DNA of 64,000 nucleotides from assembly GCF_006120725.1 (NCBI RefSeq), contig NZ_SWMU01000004.1:62001-126000 (forward strand). The letters are read 5' to 3'. Both the position numbers and the translations under genes were made by a program. The notes under the pieces were generated by a model, which ran no database searches, was not told the origin of the DNA, and saw only the letters and a program-made list of their open reading frames with translations. This DNA is from Mesohalobacter halotolerans (lineage in GTDB: Bacteria > Bacteroidota > Bacteroidia > Flavobacteriales > Flavobacteriaceae). Every line of letters starts with the position of its first letter. Within the stretch, counting starts at the first letter, position 1. Positions 56,710-64,000 of this stretch are shown piece after piece.

Positions 56710-57471
56710 TTACCTTACAAATACAGGTTGCAAATCATTTTTAGTTTCAGACTTACTAAAAGCGTAGTCGTCTTCATTAAATTTTAAAATATCTTCATAA
56801 CCAGGATTGTCAATCTTTGCAAGATGTTTTGTCATCATGCCTCTGGCTTTTTTAGCATAAAAACTAATGACCTTCAGCTTGCCATTTTTATAATCTTTAA
56901 AAACGGGCTCAACCCACTGCCCTTTCAATTTTGATTTTTGTATAGATTTTGAATACTCTTTACTGGCTAAATTGACCACGAACTCTTCTTCTGCAATCTC
57001 ATCGTTCAGGAATTCTGTCAGTGTTTCTTGCCAAAATTCATATAAGTTTTTGGATTTTTGAACTTTTAGTGATGTGCCCATTTCTAATCTATAAGGTTGC
57101 ATTAAATCTAAAGGTTTAAGGAGACCATAAAAACCAGAAAGGATCCTTAATCGCTCTTGTAAGCGATTGATATCATCTTGAGCAAGATCGTAAGCCTGAA
57201 TACCATCATAAACATCACCGTCAAATGTGTAAATAGCTGGTCTGGAATTTTGAGGCTGGTGATCTATGGAGAAGTCTTGAAATCTATTGTGATTCAGTTT
57301 AGCTAATTTATCACTGATTGACATCAAGTCTTTCAACTCATTTTTGGAAGATTGTTTTAAAACCTTGTGAAGTTTTTCGGTTTTATCTAAAAATTGTGGT
57401 GTTGTATAGTTTTTGGTTGGTAACTTTTGATCTAAATTCAAAGATTTAGCCGGTGATAATAGAATTTTCAT
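56710..57471 (-). CDS. yaaA: Peroxide stress protein YaaA
   Basis: The 253-residue protein is a YaaA (DUF328) family member, which in E. coli lowers free iron and limits Fenton damage under peroxide stress. MKILLSPAKSLN at the start, YTFDGDVYDGIQAYDL, LSGFYGLLKPLDLMQPYRLEMG and the C-terminal AKKARGMMTKHL are diagnostic. It is a single gene; a terminator-like inverted repeat follows. Confidence 0.93.
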   Translation of the reverse strand: MKILLSPAKSLNLDQKLPTKNYTTPQFLDKTEKLHKVLKQSSKNELKDLMSISDKLAKLNHNRFQDFSIDHQPQNSRPAIYTFDGDVYDGIQAYDLAQDDINRLQERLRILSGFYGLLKPLDLMQPYRLEMGTSLKVQKSKNLYEFWQETLTEFLNDEIAEEEFVVNLASKEYSKSIQKSKLKGQWVEPVFKDYKNGKLKVISFYAKKARGMMTKHLAKIDNPGYEDILKFNEDDYAFSKSETKNDLQPVFVR

Positions 57472-57575
57472 TTTAATTTTTTCATGTAAATTTAATAGAA
57501 AAATAGCTTCAAAACGACTATATGATATAGAAAATTAAGATTCTGAATAGGGATTGCTTATGATGTGAACTGTAA

Positions 57576-58604
57576 TTAATATTTGGCGTGTTTTGCATAA
57601 TTGCGCCATTTATCAACACAGTCATACATATCTTTTGGTAATTCAGAACTAAACGACAGTTGCTTCCCTGTTTTAGGATGTTCAAATCCTAAAGTTTTAG
57701 CATGAAGGGCTTGGCGAGATAAAACTTTAAAGCAATTTTCTACAAATTGTTTGTATTTACTAAAGCTGGTACCTTTTAAAATTCTATCACCGCCATAACG
57801 TGAATCATTAAATAAAGTGTGCCCGATATGTTTCATATGAACGCGAATTTGATGGGTACGACCCGTTTCGAGTTTGCAAGACACTAAAGTCACATAACCT
57901 AAACGTTCAAGGACTTTATAATGTGTTACTGCAGGTTTCCCATATTCAGCTTTATCGCCTTCGTAAACAGTATTTTGCAATCTGTTTTTAGGATGCCTGC
58001 CAATATTGCCTTCTATTACACCGTCGTTGTCTTTAACATCACCCCAAACTAAGGCAACATATTCACGTTGACTCGTTTTGTGAAAAAACTGATTACTGAG
58101 ATGCGTCATCGCTTCTTCAGTTTTGGCCACTACCAGAAGACCGCTGGTTTCTTTATCAATTCTATGAACCAAACCCGGTCGATTTGAACTATTGTTTGGT
58201 AAATTTTCAAAATGATAGACTAAGGCATTAATTAAAGTACCCGAATAGTTGCCGTGTCCTGGATGAACAACCATCCCAGCTTCTTTGTTGACCACCAGTA
58301 GGTCATCGTCTTCGTAGACAATATCAATCGGGATATTTTCAGGCTCCAACAGATTTTCATAAGGTGGATAAGACATCAAAACTTTAACTTCATCACCGCC
58401 TTTTACTTTATGATTTGGCTTTACGGGCTGTGCATTAACAAATATATTACCTGATTTTGCCGCTTTTTGAATTTTATTCCTTGAAGCATTTTCTATAAAA
58501 TTCATCAAAAATTTATCGACACGAAGTGGTTCTTGTCCTTTTGATGCTGTAAAATGATAGTGTTCAAAAAAATCCTCGCTGTTGTCGTTCTGACTATTCT
58601 TCAT
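57576..58604 (-). CDS. rluD: RluD-family ribosomal large-subunit pseudouridine synthase
   Basis: The 342-residue enzyme has an N-terminal S4 domain (about 25-80) and a catalytic domain with Asp150 in HRIDKETSGLLV, plus GRTHQIRVH and the KTGKQLSFSSELP end. It converts uridines of 23S rRNA to pseudouridine, probably at the RluD sites of helix 69. It overlaps the PASTA gene by 11 bases, an arrangement common in flavobacteria, so the two share a transcript. Confidence 0.93.
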   Translation of the reverse strand: MKNSQNDNSEDFFEHYHFTASKGQEPLRVDKFLMNFIENASRNKIQKAAKSGNIFVNAQPVKPNHKVKGGDEVKVLMSYPPYENLLEPENIPIDIVYEDDDLLVVNKEAGMVVHPGHGNYSGTLINALVYHFENLPNNSSNRPGLVHRIDKETSGLLVVAKTEEAMTHLSNQFFHKTSQREYVALVWGDVKDNDGVIEGNIGRHPKNRLQNTVYEGDKAEYGKPAVTHYKVLERLGYVTLVSCKLETGRTHQIRVHMKHIGHTLFNDSRYGGDRILKGTSFSKYKQFVENCFKVLSRQALHAKTLGFEHPKTGKQLSFSSELPKDMYDCVDKWRNYAKHAKY

Positions 58605-59193
58605 CTTTAGAAGATTTTGATGAATTGGATTCTAAATAGTTTAAGCTACCGTCACCAACTACAATATCTATAACACTAGTTTTTTTAAGTTTGTCGCCTG
58701 GTTTTAAGACTTTATCATCTTGTTTCAGCTCTAATACGACATCTCTAGCAATATCTGGTTTTGTTGAAATCTTTCCTATTTTAAAACCCAATGATTGTAA
58801 AGTCGGTAAGACTTGTCTTTTGGTATTGCCAATAATGTTATCCGGTATATTCACAAAAGCGAAATCTTTAGGATTAATCGTTAAGTAAATCTTTCTGTTT
58901 TCTTTGACAGATTGACCTGGTTTTGGGTTTTGATCAACAACTGAAAATGAAGGGTATTCTGGATTGTATGCGGTTGAGTCCATTATGACATACCTTAAGC
59001 CCATTTGGTCTAATTTTTTTTCTACTATATCCATTTCTAACTTACTGAGATCTGGGACTTCAATATAATCATTGTGATTGGTATAATAATTTAGCCAATA
59101 AAATAAGCCTACAATTATTGCAAAACTTACAAATACAGCTATGATTAGATTTTTAAAAAATGTCTTGCTCAGTAAAAATTTAAAAAAACTCAT
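58594..59193 (-). CDS. PASTA-domain membrane protein
   Basis: The 199-residue protein has one membrane segment (about 13-31) and PASTA domains (about 38-108 and 113-185), seen at VPDLSKLEMDIVEKKLDQMG and DQNPKPGQSVKENRKIYLTI. PASTA domains bind peptidoglycan or beta-lactams in Firmicutes kinases and PBPs; here there is no kinase, so it is a stand-alone periplasmic binder. A -7 TATATTTG on the minus strand lies 18 bases before the start codon. Confidence 0.88.
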   Translation of the reverse strand: MSFFKFLLSKTFFKNLIIAVFVSFAIIVGLFYWLNYYTNHNDYIEVPDLSKLEMDIVEKKLDQMGLRYVIMDSTAYNPEYPSFSVVDQNPKPGQSVKENRKIYLTINPKDFAFVNIPDNIIGNTKRQVLPTLQSLGFKIGKISTKPDIARDVVLELKQDDKVLKPGDKLKKTSVIDIVVGDGSLNYLESNSSKSSKDEE

Positions 59194-59210
59194 GTTTTGA
59201 ATATATAAGG

Positions 59211-59218
59211 CAAATATA
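59211..59218 (-). promoter_or_regulatory. Probable -7 box of the PASTA-rluD operon
   Basis: TATATTTG on the minus strand matches TAnnTTTG fully, 18 bases before the PASTA start; no clear -33 box is seen. Confidence 0.4.
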
Positions 59219-59320
59219 ATGAAATGATAGCTTGAAAAATTTATCCTTCAATTGAAATATAGTTTTAGTAATCCAATTGCAAAAATCACAATTTTAAACC
59301 ATAAAAGATTTTAAAAATTT

Positions 59321-59336
59321 ATTATGCGCGCATAAT
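59321..59336. promoter_or_regulatory. 16-bp perfect palindrome before fabH
   Basis: ATTATGCG-CGCATAAT is perfectly symmetrical and contains CGCGC, rare in this AT-rich DNA. It lies 67 bases before the fabH start in a 210-base divergent gap that otherwise shows only the PASTA -7 box. It could be a binding site for a dimeric regulator. Confidence 0.5.
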
Positions 59337-59403
59337 TAATATTGAATTTTAACAGATTTTAAAAAGTGAATTATACTTACATTGCATATTTAATATATAA
59401 AAT

Positions 59404-60411
59404 ATGTATCGATCACAAATATCTGGTTTAGGTAAATACGTTCCTGAAAATGTTGTCACAAATGACGATCTTGCTCAAATAATGGAGACCAGCGATGAGT
59501 GGATTCAAGAACGTACCGGCATTAAAGAACGAAGACATATCAAAAAAGGTAGCGAAGACACCACTGCTGTCATGGGTTTTAAAGCTGCTCAAGTAGCTTT
59601 AGAGCGCGCTAATATTGATAAAAATGACATTGATTTAATTGTGTTTGCAACCTTAAGCCCGGATTATTATTTTCCGGGATGTGGTGTTCAGATTCAAGAT
59701 ATGTTGAATATTTCAACTTGTCCGGCATTGGATGTAAGAAATCAATGTAGTGGATTCGTATATGCGCTGTCTGTCGCAGATCAATACATCAAAACAGGAA
59801 TGTATGAAAATATACTTGTCATTGGTAGCGAAAATCACAGCGGTGGACTTGATATGACTACTCGTGGTCGTAATGTTTCAGTCCTTTTTGGCGATGGAGC
59901 CGGTGCTGCTGTATTGTCAAGAAGTAAAGATAAACATACGGGCATTCTATCAACACATCTTCATTCTGAGGGTAAATTTGCTGAAGAATTATCACTCATA
60001 GGGCCAAGTACAAAATACTGGGTGCCGGAAATTATTAAAGATAATCCACAAGACAATATCCCTTATTATCCATATATGAATGGTCAGTTGGTTTTTAAAA
60101 ATGCAGTGGTGAGATTTTCTGAAGTCATTCATGAAGGATTGGCTCACAACGATTTATCACTAGAAGACATTGACATGTTTATACCGCATCAAGCCAATTT
60201 GAGAATCGCTCAATTTATTCAGAAAAAATTTAAGTTAAGTAATGACCAGGTGCACAACAATATACAAAAATACGGCAACACTACCGCAGCATCTATACCT
60301 ATTGCACTTACCGAAGCATGGGAAAATAATAAAGTACAAAAAAATGATACAGTGGTGTTGGCAGCATTTGGTAGTGGTTTTACATGGGCAAGTGCGATTA
60401 TTAAATGGTAA
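59404..60411 (+). CDS. fabH: 3-oxoacyl-ACP synthase III (KAS III)
   Basis: The 335-residue enzyme starts fatty-acid chains by condensing acetyl- or branched acyl-CoA with malonyl-ACP. The triad is Cys115 (QCSGFVYAL), His262 (PHQANLRI) and Asn292 (YGNTTAASIP). The sequence GLDMTTRGRNVSVLFGDGAGA is typical of the FabH-like group. As Bacteroidetes often have more than one KAS III, a role in another lipid is possible. It is a single gene with a hairpin right after it. Confidence 0.93.
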   Translation: MYRSQISGLGKYVPENVVTNDDLAQIMETSDEWIQERTGIKERRHIKKGSEDTTAVMGFKAAQVALERANIDKNDIDLIVFATLSPDYYFPGCGVQIQDMLNISTCPALDVRNQCSGFVYALSVADQYIKTGMYENILVIGSENHSGGLDMTTRGRNVSVLFGDGAGAAVLSRSKDKHTGILSTHLHSEGKFAEELSLIGPSTKYWVPEIIKDNPQDNIPYYPYMNGQLVFKNAVVRFSEVIHEGLAHNDLSLEDIDMFIPHQANLRIAQFIQKKFKLSNDQVHNNIQKYGNTTAASIPIALTEAWENNKVQKNDTVVLAAFGSGFTWASAIIKW

Positions 60412-60414
60412 AAA

Positions 60415-60445
60415 AAATCCTTTGAAATATTTCTTCAAAGGATTT
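60415..60445 (+). terminator. Terminator of fabH
   Basis: AAATCCTTTGAA and TTCAAAGGATTT form a 12-bp stem with a 7-base loop and a loose T-rich tail. The following 177 bases (60446-60622) hold only a -7-like box. Confidence 0.75.
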
Positions 60446-60592
60446 CTATTTAAAATATTGTATTTATAAAAAGGCTAATTCAAATAAATGCAATCACTTA
60501 TATATCAAACGTATTAAAACAGCAAAAGTTACAGGAATTAACAATGTTTAACTTTATATCGGTTTTCTATTAAAGTTTTCACAATTGTAAAT

Positions 60593-60600
60593 TACATTTG
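60593..60600 (+). promoter_or_regulatory. Probable -7 box of the fasciclin gene
   Basis: TACATTTG matches TAnnTTTG fully and lies 22 bases before the start; a -33 TTTG at the normal distance was not seen. Confidence 0.4.
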
Positions 60601-60622
60601 TCAAAACATAAAATTATTTCTA

Positions 60623-61549
60623 ATGGATTTTTTAAAATCAAGCTTAATAGGTCTTCTATTCTTTTTTATCACAATATCATGTGCAGACGATGAAGCTGGT
60701 CAAATTATAGATACAAATCTTACAACCTTCGATATCATTGCAGATAGTGAAAACCACAACACCTTAGAACAATTATTAATCGATACAGGACTAGATCAAA
60801 CCCTTGACAATGGGACTTTTACTGTTTTCGCACCTCATGATGAGGCGTTTAACCAAATTGATTTGGCAAACTTTAACAGCGATGAACTGACCCAATTATT
60901 ACTGAATCATGTACTTACCGGCAATGCTGAATCTACTGATTTTAATAATTCTTATATTCTAACCAATGCGACAGAAACAGTATCTGGTAATGAAAATACT
61001 ATAAATAGTTATGTAAATGTCGATGGCGGCATTGTTGTAAACGGAATATCTAATGTTACCATATCAGATCTGGAAGCTTCAAATGGCGTTGTGCATGTTG
61101 TTGATGCTGTAATTCCTATACCTGACCTCACGACATTTGTTTCAGCTGATCCTAGATTTTCAAATTTACAATCAGCTTTGAGTAGAGATGATCAACCTGA
61201 TTTTTTAAATCTACTCAACGACTTTGATGGTCAAGCGCCGTTCACTGTTTTTGCTCCAACAAATACAGCTTTTGATGATCTTTTAGCAGAACTCGAATTA
61301 GAGGCTATAGATGATATAGATACAGCCGTATTGACTTCAACCTTAAATACTCATATATTAGATAATTCCAATTTAAGAGAAGAAGACATGAATACTGAAA
61401 CGCTATCAACGCTTGGTAGTTCAATAGATTTGGATGCTTCTACCTTAACAATAACCGATCAAAACAATAGAATGGCTAATGTCATTATCACAAATATACA
61501 AGCTGGTAATGGTGTGATACATGCCATAGATAAAGTAATTCTCCCCTAG
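60623..61549 (+). CDS. Fasciclin (FAS1) repeat lipoprotein
   Basis: The 308-residue protein begins with a lipoprotein signal (FITISC) and has two FAS1 domains (about 37-172 and 180-305). Each shows the family H1/H2 boxes: TVFAPHDEAFNQI and NGVVHVVDAVIPI in the first, TVFAPTNTAFDDL and NGVIHAIDKVILP in the second. FAS1 domains mediate adhesion to surfaces and matrix. It is a short single gene, 31 bases from the convergent M1-like gene. Confidence 0.93.
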   Translation: MDFLKSSLIGLLFFFITISCADDEAGQIIDTNLTTFDIIADSENHNTLEQLLIDTGLDQTLDNGTFTVFAPHDEAFNQIDLANFNSDELTQLLLNHVLTGNAESTDFNNSYILTNATETVSGNENTINSYVNVDGGIVVNGISNVTISDLEASNGVVHVVDAVIPIPDLTTFVSADPRFSNLQSALSRDDQPDFLNLLNDFDGQAPFTVFAPTNTAFDDLLAELELEAIDDIDTAVLTSTLNTHILDNSNLREEDMNTETLSTLGSSIDLDASTLTITDQNNRMANVIITNIQAGNGVIHAIDKVILP

Positions 61550-61580
61550 GATTAGAATCTTAAATACTGCTTTTAAAAAT

Positions 61581-64000
61581 TTAATACCATCGTCTGGTAA
61601 AGAGTCTAAAGAGGGTTTGAAAATCTAGAGACACAATAAAACGAATATTTTCATCGTAATTAGGCTCATTAAACTCCCAACCTTTATTTGAATAAACTGG
61701 AAAATACAATTCGAAATAGTCTTCTACTAGATTTAAACGAATTCCGGAATCATACAAAAACTTTGGTGAATTGTATTTATTGCCAACAAGACCGGCATCA
61801 GCATAGGCAAAGATCCAATTCCATATCGTTGTACTTGTATTAAAGGTGGCAAGCCATTCATTGGCAAAATCAGGCTCGAGTTGAGACTTAAAACCACCTT
61901 CTGCCATAATAAATTGTTGACTAAACAACCCACTTTCTTCACTTCGTCCATAATAATTTAAGTCAAACATATAGTCTGAAGGTCTGTCTAAAGCGAAACT
62001 AAAAAAGTCAGAGTCTCGTGTATCATTAAATAAAAATGTCCCTAAAAACAGACGAACATTAATTTGCCTATTGTTTTCATAAAGTCTCCTAAAAGTAGCT
62101 GTAGCAAATATTTTACTAAATTTTTGTGCAATTTCATAATCGATTGAAGCCACAAAAAAGCGATCCAAATTTTTGTTTTGATACGTATATCTCGCATTAA
62201 ACACATTGTAGTCGGGATCGTCTACTGTATTTGTAATATCTCTATCACGGCGCACGTTGACCGTACGCAAGGTTAAAAATTGTCGCTTATTACTTCTACG
62301 ATCTTTGTTGTTGCGATACATTAAAGTCAAAAAACCAGAATAGCGTTCAAAAAATAAGTCAAAATTGTAAGAAAACCGAGATCCATTAATCCCCATTTTT
62401 ACGCCAAATAAATCTTTGTTGTATTGCCAAGACGTATAGTTTATTGAAGCTGAACCTACTAATGCACCACTATTAAATCCATATTTGGGTGATAGTTTAT
62501 AATCAAATTGTCTTGGTAGAAAGGTGCCGTTATAAAGTTTTGGTCCAATAGAAATACCATCGTAGAGATTGTAAGAAAATTCAGGCATGACAAAAAGTTG
62601 ATTGTATTTTGGATCTTCTACATCTTCTAAAAGCCTGACCTGTATAGGCTTGTTAAATAGTTTTGTAACGCCTTTATAGTTATTTCGTTTGTTGACCTCC
62701 GGTATTACTGCATCATGATTTAAACCTACTCTTTGAGCAGATTTTCTAGCCACTTTTACTGCTATGATACTATCAAAGGGTTCAATCCACATTTTGTCTA
62801 TAACCTTTTTATCTTTTAACCAAAACAAAGACACGGGAACTTTAGTTTTGTTTCTGTTAATAATTTTGATTTTTAAAGAGTCTTTTTCTCGTTTGAGTGA
62901 CTTGATTTTAAAATCTATAGGACTTTTTAAATTTGTGTAATCTTCAAAAAACCAATCGATATTCTTTTCAGTGGTTTGACTAAGATATTTTTTAAAGTCC
63001 TTCACTTCAGAAAACTGAAGTTTATGATGTTTATAAAAAAGTTGAATGCCTTTTGAGACTGATTCTCTGGATGTATAGTGTTTTAAAAAATTCATACCAA
63101 GACCAGCTTGATAAGGATTTGCAATTTTCTGATTAAATTTAATTAATGAATCTTGGGGTGTGTTTAAGGATTGTTGTAGATTATTTCTAGTCACATTTTT
63201 ATATAAAAAATCATACTGATCGTTAAAATCCAAGTCTGCTACATGAAACCACTTAATCACATAAAAGTCACTCAGCTTTCCAAGCAATTTCATTTTAGGA
63301 TAATACGTGTTGACATAATCGATTATTAAACTGATCTGAATAGCGTCAAGCATCCATTTGTCCTGTCGGGTGTTTATGAGGATAGTATTTTTTAAGTATT
63401 TTGCTGTTAGGGCTTTAATCAATTTGATATCGTACTGAAATCCATCTGGAAATGGACGTATAAAAGCAGGGAGTTGGTTTAAACCATATACAGGTGCGGT
63501 TTGGTAATCTTCCTCTGAAACCAATATATTTTCAAATGGATAAAATCCTAAGTTTTGATCTAAATACTCTAAAATTCGATGAGCAATAATCGATTTGATT
63601 TCAGCTTGAAGGTCATCTGATTCAATATTGGTAACTAAGGTCGAGAAGTCTGTCTTAATAATATCAAAGTTTTGCTTTCGTTGAATGTAGATATCTGTAT
63701 CAACTGTACTTTGATTGGGAAAATCATAAATTTTTTGATTGCCAATTTCCCGGACAGTTTCACCTTTGAAAGAAGTTGTCAAGTCGTAACCAGAGGGCAG
63801 ATTAAATTTTAATTTTATATCAAAAACCTGCTGTGGCATATCAAAGAGTCTTCTGTGAGAATAAATAAACCATCGATTTTTGTAAAATGCTGGTTTTAGT
63901 AGCCAATATTTAAGTTTGAGCTGATTTTCTTCAAATCCAAAGTTTGTAAACTTAGCATCAGGAGCTTTGATAAGATAATTTATCTCGAAAGTAAAAGTAT
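61581..64000 (-). CDS. Peptidase-M1-like protein without zinc motif, outer-membrane barrel at the C-terminus (5' end outside window)
   Basis: The frame stays open to the right edge (it reads KYWLLKPAFYKNRWFIYSHRRLF before ATG 63839), so the gene starts beyond 64000. The visible part, over 800 residues, has an M1-type N-terminal domain (FDIKLKFNLPSGY) and the gluzincin region. Where active enzymes have HExxH and a distant WLxEG, this one has ALTAK and WMLDA, so the zinc ligands are lost. The last 330 residues alternate aromatic and polar residues and end in Tyr (RRWY), as a surface beta-barrel would. It is probably a binding or assembly protein of the outer membrane. Confidence 0.78.
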   Translation of the reverse strand, partial: TFTFEINYLIKAPDAKFTNFGFEENQLKLKYWLLKPAFYKNRWFIYSHRRLFDMPQQVFDIKLKFNLPSGYDLTTSFKGETVREIGNQKIYDFPNQSTVDTDIYIQRKQNFDIIKTDFSTLVTNIESDDLQAEIKSIIAHRILEYLDQNLGFYPFENILVSEEDYQTAPVYGLNQLPAFIRPFPDGFQYDIKLIKALTAKYLKNTILINTRQDKWMLDAIQISLIIDYVNTYYPKMKLLGKLSDFYVIKWFHVADLDFNDQYDFLYKNVTRNNLQQSLNTPQDSLIKFNQKIANPYQAGLGMNFLKHYTSRESVSKGIQLFYKHHKLQFSEVKDFKKYLSQTTEKNIDWFFEDYTNLKSPIDFKIKSLKREKDSLKIKIINRNKTKVPVSLFWLKDKKVIDKMWIEPFDSIIAVKVARKSAQRVGLNHDAVIPEVNKRNNYKGVTKLFNKPIQVRLLEDVEDPKYNQLFVMPEFSYNLYDGISIGPKLYNGTFLPRQFDYKLSPKYGFNSGALVGSASINYTSWQYNKDLFGVKMGINGSRFSYNFDLFFERYSGFLTLMYRNNKDRRSNKRQFLTLRTVNVRRDRDITNTVDDPDYNVFNARYTYQNKNLDRFFVASIDYEIAQKFSKIFATATFRRLYENNRQINVRLFLGTFLFNDTRDSDFFSFALDRPSDYMFDLNYYGRSEESGLFSQQFIMAEGGFKSQLEPDFANEWLATFNTSTTIWNWIFAYADAGLVGNKYNSPKFLYDSGIRLNLVEDYFELYFPVYSNKGWEFNEPNYDENIRFIVSLDFQTLFRLFTRRWY

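Noticed and set aside
63837-63839. ATG 63839 as start of the M1-like gene
   Set aside because: The frame continues upstream to the window edge with sequence typical of the M1 N-terminal domain.

Overview
The window is AT-rich DNA from a member of the Bacteroidetes, very probably a marine Flavobacteriaceae bacterium. The indicators are a SusC/SusD pair, a tmRNA whose tag reads GENNYALAA, promoters of the Bacteroidetes type (TTTG, about 20 bases, TAnnTTTG), weak ribosome binding sites, many outer-membrane lipoproteins, a flavobacterial lptE-secG operon, and degradation of kynurenine. No genus can be fixed from the sequence alone.

Left edge (1-4240): the end of an AbiEii-type nucleotidyltransferase toxin gene is followed 1 base later by a phospholipase D-SNF2 helicase gene that an in-frame TAA cuts in two. 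These defence-type genes abut the 3' end of ssrA (tmRNA), a classic integration site. Carbon metabolism (4364-14444): an acyl-CoA carboxyltransferase beta subunit, a single 1061-residue protein that joins glycerol kinase to glycerol-3-phosphate dehydrogenase, a sugar porter, and a minus-strand operon of BLUF photoreceptor, lipoprotein, kynureninase, kynurenine 3-monooxygenase and a hydratase/decarboxylase.

Sugar and surface locus (15682-33345): two convergent LacI-family regulators, a GH13 alpha-glucosidase, SusC and SusD. These are followed by two giant FG-GAP/UnbV lipoproteins, a vanadium haloperoxidase-like lipoprotein with every vanadate ligand, and a GyrI-like anchored protein. A nearly identical LacI-type operator (TGTAARCGTTTGTAT) lies before both the GH13 operon and the sugar porter/glpKD pair, which ties the two places into one likely regulon.

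Housekeeping half (33421-64000): miaB, a sensor-less sigma-54-type activator, lptE, a TPR-like gene and secG form one operon, followed by groES-groEL. Then come envelope and repair genes (TSUP permease, lytic transglycosylase, mtaB, a peptide-binding lipoprotein with a TTG start, an ompA-like pseudogene with three stops and a frameshift, and a UvrD-type helicase). The last part holds fabD, queD, bioA, mltG, a GNAT gene, dapF, an HtrA protease, yaaA, rluD, a PASTA protein, fabH, a fasciclin lipoprotein and a peptidase-M1-like protein that has lost its zinc motif and runs off the right edge.

Most striking for follow-up are the GlpK-GlpD fusion, the BLUF gene heading a kynurenine operon, the FG-GAP/UnbV-haloperoxidase-GyrI module behind SusCD, and the two broken genes. 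No CRISPR array, tRNA, rRNA, transposase or integrase was seen.
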